Positions 18,245 to 25,686 of a stretch of 33,056 nucleotides of DNA are shown here, piece by piece. The notes below the pieces were generated by a model, which searched no databases, had not been told where the DNA came from, and saw nothing but the letters and a program-made list of their open reading frames with translations. This DNA comes from Sergeia podlipaevii (taxonomy: Eukaryota; Euglenozoa; Kinetoplastea; Trypanosomatida; Trypanosomatidae), in NCBI GenBank assembly GCA_030849805.1, contig JASANZ010002013.1, positions 1-33,056 on the forward strand. The letters are read 5' to 3'. The position numbers were made by a program, and so were the translations under genes. Every line of letters begins with the position of its first letter. Within the stretch, counting starts at the first letter, position 1.

Positions 18245-20929
18245 ATGTCTGCATGGCTGAATGCACTCTCCGCATATGCGGCTGCCACCCGTAGCGCACC
18301 AAGCTCTCTGGCAGCGAGACGCCAGCTCTACGACACCGTCGCGGCCGCCCATCTCCCCGCTGCTACCGCGTGGTCTCAGCGTGGCGCCAGGAGTGACCCA
18401 CGAGGCCTTGCCGTGCTGCGACAGCTGAGATGGAACCTCATGCGTGAGGGAAGTCCAGGCTCACGCTCCGTGTTGCTAGAGCACATCCTCGCCCTCTACG
18501 CGCGTGCGAGTCAGAGCTACTCGCATGAAGACTCGAACCCGCTAGCCTCCCCAGCATCGCAGCAGCAGCAACAGCAGCCGGTGACTATGAGGATGTCGCT
18601 ATCGAGTAGAGAGCAGCAGGGCCTTCTCTTGGAGCAGCTGCAATGCCTCGTGGACGCGAAAGCCAGCGGGGTACCACTCACCGCATCTCACTACCGACAC
18701 GTGCTCTCTGCCTCCACGCAGCTCGCGCAGCTCGACCCGCAGCTCCCATTGGCGTTGTTACAAGATTTGACTGCTCATCGTGAAAACAGCAGCAGTTGCT
18801 TTCAGAAGAACGAGAGACGGAGACTACGTGACAGAGAGGAGTTAATGGCTATGCAAGACTGTTGCGTGGCTCTCGCGAGCGCTGGACATGTCACACTTGC
18901 CCTCGAACTCTGCCAGCACATGAGCTTCATCCTTGCTGAGTCCCTCACCACGAATTGCGAAGGCTCCTCCTCTTCCCCTCAGTCAGTGCAAGATGGAAAA
19001 GAAGAGATGGTTGCTACCTCTACACCTTTGCTCACACCAGAGGAGGTAAGACACGTGTTCCCATGCATCATTGATCGCGTTTACCATTCCAGGAGGGAGG
19101 GCTGGCGTCAGGCCTGGCAGCTGGCCGATGCCGTTCCTCTGTCGCTCCTTTTACCACCGCCGCGACCACCACCATCGGCATGCCCGACAAGTTCACCGTC
19201 GCAGCGGCCGGTGGGACATGACATTGGCTGGCTGGAAGGCTTTGTCGCTGCCGCACTACACCGCTGCAGAGCAGAAGTCGCCACCGCCGCCACAGGGATG
19301 ACACCACCCCCACTCCCTACATCTGGGCATCGCGACACAGACGTGCACGCGACGTTGGGTAAGTTTATTGAACACTTTGAAAAGCAAAATAGCACGACCG
19401 CGGCAACTGACAGAAGCGACGGAATCACTGCGTTACACACTGCAGGCGCATCGCGGCGACCCCCACGCTTCCTACTGGAGGCGTATGTGACCTCATGTCC
19501 CTCGCATGCGTGGCGCGACGCGCTCGCCTTTCTTGGGAAGTGGAACTACGGCTCCGCGTCTTCTCATGGCGGCGACGTCGAACTCGCTAGAAATGAGAAG
19601 GACGCAGGGATACGGGTGGGACGCGTGATGGCGGTGCTGCTTGCGGCACAGCAACCCGTGGAGGCACTGAAGCTGCTCTACGGTGACAATGTCTTCGCTA
19701 CTGCCGGCAGCCAGACGACCTCCACTAGCGTGGACGACCATCAACAAGAGGAGAATGGCAGTTCCAGCGGTGACGAGAATGCACAAGGGCACAGAGTTCA
19801 CCACCAAGGAGAACTCGTACTAAACGAAACGATGGTACTCGCGCAATGCACGAAACCTCTTGGGCCACTCCTCACGAACGCTGATCGACAACATCCAGCT
19901 ATCTTCAACTACGCCATGGCGGCGTTTGGCGCGCTCGGGAAGTGGCACTTGGCGATTCAAATTTACGACGCACGCAGCCGCGGGCGAGAAAATAGCAGCG
20001 CTGGCGATGGGAGCGGCAGCCCTCAACGCCTTCACAATGACTTCTCGCACCTCACGATTGCCTCTATGGTACTGCGGCAGCCAACGATCCAAACGCAACT
20101 GCAGCACACCAACTCTTCGCCGATGCCTCTCAATGACCACACGTACGCGCTCTGTGCTCGTGCACTGATGGCTCTGTCAGACCCCTCCGCGGACCGCGAC
20201 GGCCTTGGTGAGTCGCTCATATTGTGGGCGGGCTGTCGGCTTGACTGCGCACTACAGCAACAACTCCTACACCATTTTGACGCCGAGGCGCGTGGGTGGC
20301 GCTATGCACACGTGGCCGCTCTCGCCACGGCGTGTGTGGCCGCCGCCTCGAACGTGGAGCACTTGCCACTGCAAAAGGAAAGTGCTGCTGCTGCTGCTGC
20401 TGCTCAGGATATTCCATCACTGCTGATCAGCGTGTGTTCCTCTCCAACATGCTCCGTAAAGCAAGTGTGTCTCGCGGTGACTGTGGTTGCGAGTGTGTCG
20501 GCGGCTCTAGACTGTTGTAGTGATAGTCGCACCTCCACCCTACCGCCTTCTGGAGATGGAGGCGAGGGAATATTGAGCGAGGCGATGTGCAACATTGTCG
20601 TTGAATCCCTCGCCCGCGTTATTGGCACCTCGCAGCCCGCTATGGATGATGTCATCTGCCACTTTGCAGAGTATCTCCAGAGCACTCGTAGACACCAGGC
20701 GCTGCCGCGGCCAGATGAATTTATGTGCGATCTAGAGCGTCGCCATCTCCTCGGCAGCACAATGGATCTCCTACGTGGCACATCGAACAACGAAGAGGGC
20801 TGGAAAGTCATTCGCCAAGTGATTGCCGCGCTTGGGGAACGGCTGGGTCTTTCAACCCAGAAGGCCGCGCCTGCAATGATATCGGCGGGCATCTCAGGCG
20901 AGGTGGCCTTGCACTTTTTAATGGATTGA
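18245..20929 (+). CDS. Conserved-looking hypothetical protein, possibly helical-repeat (PPR-like) and mitochondrial (894 aa)
   Basis: I do not recognise a named family. The protein is Ala/Leu-rich and appears mainly alpha-helical. Several segments read like paired-helix repeats, for example VALASAGHVTLALELCQHM, FNYAMAAFGALGKWHLAIQIY and HTYALCARALMALSD, which resemble pentatricopeptide (PPR) units. Trypanosomatids have many divergent PPR proteins that act on mitochondrial RNA and ribosomes, and the N-terminus (MSAWLNALSAYAAATRS, few acidic residues) could be an import presequence. Both points are inference. Low-complexity inserts (a Gln run near residue 106, a poly-Ala run near residue 715, Ser-rich stretches) separate the helical segments. 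The codon pattern is GC-rich, like the other genes here. The frame opens at a TTG three codons upstream; ATG 18245 is the first ATG after the acceptor. It could also be another helical solenoid protein. Confidence 0.8.
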   Translation: MSAWLNALSAYAAATRSAPSSLAARRQLYDTVAAAHLPAATAWSQRGARSDPRGLAVLRQLRWNLMREGSPGSRSVLLEHILALYARASQSYSHEDSNPLASPASQQQQQQPVTMRMSLSSREQQGLLLEQLQCLVDAKASGVPLTASHYRHVLSASTQLAQLDPQLPLALLQDLTAHRENSSSCFQKNERRRLRDREELMAMQDCCVALASAGHVTLALELCQHMSFILAESLTTNCEGSSSSPQSVQDGKEEMVATSTPLLTPEEVRHVFPCIIDRVYHSRREGWRQAWQLADAVPLSLLLPPPRPPPSACPTSSPSQRPVGHDIGWLEGFVAAALHRCRAEVATAATGMTPPPLPTSGHRDTDVHATLGKFIEHFEKQNSTTAATDRSDGITALHTAGASRRPPRFLLEAYVTSCPSHAWRDALAFLGKWNYGSASSHGGDVELARNEKDAGIRVGRVMAVLLAAQQPVEALKLLYGDNVFATAGSQTTSTSVDDHQQEENGSSSGDENAQGHRVHHQGELVLNETMVLAQCTKPLGPLLTNADRQHPAIFNYAMAAFGALGKWHLAIQIYDARSRGRENSSAGDGSGSPQRLHNDFSHLTIASMVLRQPTIQTQLQHTNSSPMPLNDHTYALCARALMALSDPSADRDGLGESLILWAGCRLDCALQQQLLHHFDAEARGWRYAHVAALATACVAAASNVEHLPLQKESAAAAAAAQDIPSLLISVCSSPTCSVKQVCLAVTVVASVSAALDCCSDSRTSTLPPSGDGGEGILSEAMCNIVVESLARVIGTSQPAMDDVICHFAEYLQSTRRHQALPRPDEFMCDLERRHLLGSTMDLLRGTSNNEEGWKVIRQVIAALGERLGLSTQKAAPAMISAGISGEVALHFLMD

Positions 20930-21550
20930 TAATGTGTGCGGTTGTGGTCCTTCTTTTTCTCTCTTCTCACAGTATCGAAATACACATCCCCATCCTAAAA
21001 AAAAAAAAAAATGTTTTTTCTACCTGCAATTGAGGAATTCGCCTACGCGCTGCATGCGCCCCCCTGTCTTCTCCCATTTTTTGATTTCACCTCCTGCCTC
21101 TCCCATGTGCTTCTTTCTTGCCTCCCCCCCCCCCCCGGCGCCGCTCGCCGGGGCCCACGCCCGCCTCCCTGCGGCCCCAGGGGGCCCCCTCCGCCGCCCA
21201 GCGCGCATGCGACCGCGCGGAGGGATGCGCCGGCGCCGCCAACCCAATGATAAGGAAGAACCAAACTGTGGACCGCCGCCTGCCCCTTCCATCTGCAGTT
21301 CACAACATTAAAGAAGTTAGACAGAACTCATGTCCACGTAACCTAAAGCCTCGGTGAAGCAATTGTGTCTCGTTCCATTTTTAACTGGAAATGTTGTGCG
21401 CATTTGCAATAGCAAAACGAAGTTTCTTTGGTAGATGTTTCTTTCCTTCTTTTATGTTTCCAGTGCTACAATGCGTATACTTCCCTTTTTGTTGTTTGTT
21501 TATTTAGCCAGCATCTTTCATTATTATTGTTCTTGAAACTCGTATCTATT
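20930..21550. other. Spacer between the 894-aa gene and the SKP1-like gene
   Basis: No protein gene is supported. A G+C-rich island (21121-21240, listed separately) interrupts otherwise ordinary AT-rich sequence. All frames across the island are open merely because AT-rich stop codons are absent. Two extra acceptor-like sites (AG 21462-21463 and 21506-21507) follow the island. Confidence 0.65.
21121..21240. other. G+C-rich island (88%) with palindromes
   Basis: By hand count 106 of 120 bases are G or C. It begins with C13 (21124-21136). The 8-bp palindrome CGGCGCCG occurs at 21136-21143 and again at 21231-21238, and a 12-bp perfect palindrome AGGGGGCCCCCT lies between (21179-21190). A GCGCAT/ATGCGC inverted repeat sits at 21203-21208 and 21225-21230. 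No function is recognised. Confidence 0.7.
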
Positions 21551-21601
21551 TGTTCCCATTTCTTGTGTCTTTTCCAATGTAATAATTGTAATCTTGTTTA
21601 G
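21551..21601 (+). promoter_or_regulatory. Predicted spliced-leader acceptor for the SKP1-like gene
   Basis: A T/C-rich stretch (21551-21575, then 21590-21599) ends CTTGTTTAG (AG 21600-21601), giving a 41-nt leader. Alternative AGs upstream (21462-21463, 21506-21507, 21510-21511) would lengthen it without adding an ATG that clearly leads to a protein. Confidence 0.5.
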
Positions 21602-21642
21602 TTTTATCATTACATCTTTGCTAAAGAAATCAGGTCGTCATC

Positions 21643-22215
21643 ATGAGCGAGCCTTGCGTCATTGAAAAGGGGGAGAACGGTGAGTTCAGCTACAACAAGA
21701 ATACCCACCTTATTGTGCACTGCACGGATGGCAAGTACATTTCTATTCCCAAGAGTATGGCTGCGAAGTGCTCTTTTCTTCAGGCTGCTGGAAGCGACGA
21801 ATTCTCCGAGTTTGAGTACGCCGGAACTGTTCTTGAAAACCTTGTTCGTTGGACTAATCAGTACGGCGTAGAGGGCAAGTGCGATAGCGAGCTGGTACGC
21901 CCGTGCATCTACCGTGACTTCTCCTATGTTGCAAAGTCCGAATTTGATGCTCAGTTCTACTATCGCATTGTCTCCCTTGAGAACCAGAGGCACTTCCTCA
22001 CCACTATGGTGGCCGCAGAATCTCTCGGTATGGCTGGTCTTCTGGACTTTATGAGCATCATTCTTGGCTGCAAGCTCCGCAACGAAGACGAAGATGACAT
22101 CATGCACGACTTTATGGGCCTGGATAAGGAGGATACCATCCAGCGTGAGGACCTCGATAAGGTGGAGGCAGCGTATCCTTGGTTTAAGGATGCCGTGAAG
22201 CCCACCACTTCTTAA
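21643..22215 (+). CDS. SKP1-like protein, SCF ubiquitin-ligase adaptor (190 aa)
   Basis: Seen: an N-terminal BTB/POZ-type segment (about 22-75; IVHCTDGKYISIPKSMAAKC, then VLENLVRWTNQYG) and a C-terminal SKP1 dimerisation region (about 118-185; MVAAESLGMAGLLDFMSIIL and an acidic helix ending AYPWFKDA). The order and spacing match SKP1, with LLDF for the usual LLD and YPWF in place of the usual NQWCE end. The protein is about 25 residues longer than typical SKP1, mostly between the two domains. Known role: SKP1 links F-box proteins to cullin 1. It could be a divergent paralogue instead of the main SKP1, since trypanosomatids carry more than one SKP1-like protein. The start is the first ATG after the acceptor. 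The 3' region carries a strong inverted repeat (22310-22371). Confidence 0.8.
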   Translation: MSEPCVIEKGENGEFSYNKNTHLIVHCTDGKYISIPKSMAAKCSFLQAAGSDEFSEFEYAGTVLENLVRWTNQYGVEGKCDSELVRPCIYRDFSYVAKSEFDAQFYYRIVSLENQRHFLTTMVAAESLGMAGLLDFMSIILGCKLRNEDEDDIMHDFMGLDKEDTIQREDLDKVEAAYPWFKDAVKPTTS

Positions 22216-22805
22216 GGAAGTACATACTTGCAATTGCCAATAGAAGCGAGTACATATATATTTATTTTAAACAGTGAAGAAATGGAAAGGAAACAAAAAA
22301 AATGTAGTCTGCACTTCGACTTTCTTGGTAACTCAGTACTATCTAACAGTAACGGCAAGAGTCGAAGTGCATTGTGGGAAAGGCAAGGAAAAAAAAAAGG
22401 TGAGATTGGATACAGAATAACAAGTCACTAGACTGTCCCTCTGTATTTGTATGGCAGAGTAATACGTATTTATGCGCTGCATTTTTTTTCCTTTTTTTGC
22501 ACGACTGCTGGTGTCGTTAAAAAAAAAAGATACGACTTTTTCCTTTCACTTGCGTGGGGATTTTAAAATGTTTTTTTCTGTTTATCAGGCAAAGAAACTT
22601 TATTACTTTGTGATCAGTTGTAAAATATGCAAATTGCTATATTAATATTCATTTGTTCTTTGAATTTCAAGATCTACTGACTCTTTTCTTCTTCACTCTT
22701 AATTTTTTATTAACTTCCTTTTTTCCTTTTTCTACGTTTCTTTGTCTATACTATTTTTTTTTCTCTCTGTGTGTGTGTGTGTGCGCGCGTGTCTGTATAT
22801 ATAAA
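22216..22805. other. Spacer between the SKP1-like gene and NOG2
   Basis: No gene is supported. It includes the hairpin-forming inverted repeat at 22310-22371, A-runs, T/C-rich tracts (about 22680-22765) and a (TG)n/(CG)n run (about 22766-22790). Confidence 0.7.
22310..22371 (+). repeat. 12-bp perfect inverted repeat, predicted stem-loop in the SKP1-like 3' UTR
   Basis: Arms TGCACTTCGACT (22310-22321) and AGTCGAAGTGCA (22360-22371) are perfectly complementary across 38 nt. Just inside, CTTG (22324-22327) can pair with CAAG (22356-22359) after a 2-nt bulge, and TACT with AGTA nearer the loop. It lies about 95 nt after the SKP1-like stop codon. The sequence is not simple repeat, unlike most of the spacer. 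Confidence 0.85.
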
Positions 22806-22854
22806 ATTTCGTTGTTGTTTTTTGCCGCTATTACATTTTTTTTTATGATTACAG
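22806..22854 (+). promoter_or_regulatory. Predicted spliced-leader acceptor for NOG2
   Basis: A T-rich tract (22806-22847) ends ATTACAG (AG 22853-22854). The leader is 53 nt and free of ATG before 22908. Confidence 0.6.
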
Positions 22855-22907
22855 TGAAACTATACAGTGCATTATAGTAATAGTACAAATAATACTATTT
22901 TATTATT

Positions 22908-24761
22908 ATGGGTAAGCCAGGAAAAAAGGCGGGAAAGGGGCTCCTTGCCCCTACCAATCCAAACCGCCGTACAGACCCCAATAAGACGAGTCTTCGAGAT
23001 CAGAGAACCATTAAACGCTTAAAGATGTACAAGTCAAAAATTAAGCGTGACGAAAAGGGCCATATTATCAAAGGTAGCGTTCTAAAGGCATCTGACCGGA
23101 TTGAGACGCAGATGGCTCGCATCGCTCCGGATCGACGCTGGTTTGGTAATACACGCACCATTGGCCAAGATGCACTGCAGAAGTTCCGCGAGGAAATGGG
23201 TGCCAAATACAGGGATCCTTACAGTGTTGTGATCAAGCAGTCAAAGCTTCCTCTCAGTCTCTTGGAGACACCGAAGAATGAAGACGGAAGTATTCGAAAG
23301 GAGATGGAATGGGATAAGACTTTCGGTGATAAGGCGAGCCGTAAGCGTGTGCGCCTTAACGCAGTTGACATGAACTCGCTTGCAACTGAAGCCACCAGCA
23401 AATGTGATGAGTATTCGCAAGGGAAAAGGGATAAAGATCGCAATCTCATCAAAAACGATGATGTGGCCCGTGCTGACAAGTCAAAGCACAACGTTCTTCT
23501 TTCAAAGGGCCAGTCAAATCGAATTTGGTGTGAGCTTTACAAGGTTATTGATAGCTCTGATGTCATTCTTTACATGGTGGATGCCCGCGATCCTCTTGGC
23601 ACCCGCAGTGCGTACATTGAAGAATTTATGCGCAAGGAGAAGAAGTATAAACACTTTGTGCTCGTTCTTAACAAGTGTGATTTAGTCCCCCTTTGGGCCA
23701 CCGCTCGTTGGCTTCAGATTCTGAGCAAGGACTACCCCACAATTGCTTTCCACGCTAGTGTTAACCACCCTTTTGGAAAGGGAAATGTCATTTCTCTGCT
23801 CCGTCAGTTTGCAAGGCTTCACAACGTCACACATCGCGGCAGCAAGCACACAAAGACGCCAATTTCGGTTGGTATTATTGGCTATCCCAATGTAGGCAAG
23901 AGTTCGCTCATCAACACACTTCGCCGCAAGTCAGTGTGCAAGGTGGCGCCGATCCCTGGAGAGACGAAAGTATGGCAGTACGTTGCGCTGACACGCACAA
24001 TTTTTCTTATTGACTGCCCCGGTGTTGTGTATGATCGCGAGTCAAACAATGACGTTCAGGCAGTGCTGAAGGGTGTCATTCGTGTTGAAAGACTTGGTAA
24101 TTCCGACAAAACAGATGTCGTCGATACCGTATTGAAGATTGTGAAGAAGAAGGACATTATTGCCACTTATGGAGTACAGGAGTGGCGTGATGTGAACGAT
24201 TTTCTTGACCAATTGGCGAAGCTGCGTGGCAAGCTTGTCGCTGGTGGCGTTCCAGATGCCGATGTCGCTGCACGTATGGTCCTTTACGACTGGCAGCGCG
24301 GCCGTCTTCCGTGGTTCAACGCCCCACCTTTTGATTCCAACACGGAGTACCGTGATGCGTTGGAGAAGCCTGAAGAAAAGCACATGAAGCTTATTGAACA
24401 TTACAGTAGTTTCAACATTATAGATGACAACATGAATCGCGCTGACGAGGAAGGCGAGGAGGACGACAGTAGTGATGAAGAAGGCGACTCCGTTGATGAG
24501 AATGAAAAGCAGGAGGAGGAAGAAGAGGTGAAAAAGCCACTAAAGAAGACCAAGAAGTCTGCAGTGATAGACCCCGATGCGACGGTCGCCACATTTATGC
24601 GCAATGCAGAGGAGCAAGAGCGGAAGGCGAAGAGACAGCAGCGTCGTGCTGCCGCCGCAGCGAAGAAGACACAAGACGCGGTTGAGGATCACCACGAGGA
24701 CGCTGATGGTGCGAACGATGATGCACTTTGGGCGAAGTTCCTTGCCGCTGCTGGCCAATAA
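22908..24761 (+). CDS. NOG2: Nucleolar GTP-binding protein 2, 60S ribosome assembly GTPase (617 aa)
   Basis: Seen: an N-terminal region typical of NOG2/GNL2 (MGKPGKKAGKGL and RIAPDRRWFGNTRTIGQ), then a circularly permuted GTPase domain. Its motifs run DARDPL, G4 NKCD (255-258), G1 GYPNVGKSS (325-333) and G3 DCPG (369-372). This permuted order defines the YlqF/YawG family. A C-terminal acidic stretch (about 510-537) is followed by Lys/Arg-rich helices, likely nucleolar targeting or rRNA-binding. All nucleotide-binding motifs are intact and the length fits trypanosomatid or yeast relatives. Known role: NOG2 binds pre-60S particles in nucleolus and nucleoplasm and checks maturation before export. 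The start is the first ATG after the acceptor and begins with the conserved MGK. No oddities except slightly less G/C-rich third positions than the larger genes to its left. Confidence 0.95.
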   Translation: MGKPGKKAGKGLLAPTNPNRRTDPNKTSLRDQRTIKRLKMYKSKIKRDEKGHIIKGSVLKASDRIETQMARIAPDRRWFGNTRTIGQDALQKFREEMGAKYRDPYSVVIKQSKLPLSLLETPKNEDGSIRKEMEWDKTFGDKASRKRVRLNAVDMNSLATEATSKCDEYSQGKRDKDRNLIKNDDVARADKSKHNVLLSKGQSNRIWCELYKVIDSSDVILYMVDARDPLGTRSAYIEEFMRKEKKYKHFVLVLNKCDLVPLWATARWLQILSKDYPTIAFHASVNHPFGKGNVISLLRQFARLHNVTHRGSKHTKTPISVGIIGYPNVGKSSLINTLRRKSVCKVAPIPGETKVWQYVALTRTIFLIDCPGVVYDRESNNDVQAVLKGVIRVERLGNSDKTDVVDTVLKIVKKKDIIATYGVQEWRDVNDFLDQLAKLRGKLVAGGVPDADVAARMVLYDWQRGRLPWFNAPPFDSNTEYRDALEKPEEKHMKLIEHYSSFNIIDDNMNRADEEGEEDDSSDEEGDSVDENEKQEEEEEVKKPLKKTKKSAVIDPDATVATFMRNAEEQERKAKRQQRRAAAAAKKTQDAVEDHHEDADGANDDALWAKFLAAAGQ

Positions 24762-25537
24762 GTTTGATTTCTCACAGGAGTTTTTTTTTTTTTATGTTGT
24801 AGCAAATTGATATTCCGCTACTCGGACATGTACTTTCTCCGAATCATATATGTTCATCTTTCTTCTTTGCGAGTAAACAAATCTCCAAGTAAGTTTTTAA
24901 CTTTTTTTCAGCTAACAGCACGAGACAGAGAAAGAGGGGGGAAAGGCGTCATGGAACAAAAGCAAAAAAAAAAAAACGGATCTTTGACAAGGACGGTCAC
25001 TGTGGTTATTGGTGCCAACCGTTTTCTTTCTTTTCCCTTCTCCCCCTTTACTGTTCTCTTTTTCGTTTTCTCTCAGTAGGCATTCCGGTATGAGAAATAA
25101 GTGGTTACGCTTAAATGAATACTAATAAATGAAAAGCACACAATAATAATAATGATGAAACTTCAACATATTATAAACAATCACCACAACAAATTAATGA
25201 CATGTTCCACTTTCTGTTGCTGTTGTTGTCGTCTTCGCTTTTGAAATAGGGACATCTTTTGTTTGCTTAGTAGTCAAAACGTAATCCCTATTGTATTCTT
25301 TTTTCTCCTTTGTGGGTGTTCTTCCTCTTTCATCTTTTTAATCAAGTCTAAACATTCTTTCCCCATCTTCTTTTTTCTTCTCTTTTTTTCCTCCCGCTCT
25401 TTCGTTGCTTTGCTGCATTATATTGGATTTTCCTTGATGGTTTTTCATCTAGTATACTCTCTTTTTATCATTGATTTTCTCTAAGCTACTATTTTTCTAT
25501 AAAAAAATATATTGCCATTTGTTAAAGCAAAAGTATT
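24762..25537. other. Spacer between NOG2 and the transporter gene
   Basis: No gene is supported. Contents: T14 (24781-24793), several acceptor-like C/T tracts (about 24896-24912, 25018-25077 and 25295-25395) and small inverted repeats (TCGGA/TCCGA at about 24821-24842). ORFs here lack an ATG start or are Phe-rich repeat readings. Confidence 0.7.
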
Positions 25538-25573
25538 GTTTTCTTTCTTCTTCTCTTTTCTTCTACAAAGCAG
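25538..25573 (+). promoter_or_regulatory. Predicted spliced-leader acceptor for the MCT-like transporter
   Basis: A TTTCTTTCTTCTTCTC-type tract (25538-25564) is followed by two adjacent AGs (25569-25570, 25572-25573). The leader is about 113-116 nt with no ATG before 25687. Confidence 0.65.
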
Positions 25574-25686
25574 CTGTATATCACAGAAGGCTAAAAAAAA
25601 ATCAGAGTGTACGAGCCTCTGCGTCACTGATCCAGAGGACAAAAAGGAAGCAAAAGTGGAAAAACAGGAACAGACAAAAAGCCATC

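Noticed and set aside
18525..18550. Minus-strand sequence resembling a tRNA B box (complement of GACTCGAACCC)
   Set aside because: It lies within a coding region and no matching A box, acceptor stem or anticodon arm is visible at the right distances.
20934..21357. Open frames through the G+C island (68-125 codons, all frames)
   Set aside because: All three frames are open because stop codons are rare in G+C-rich DNA; proteins are Pro/Arg/Gly-rich with no domain.
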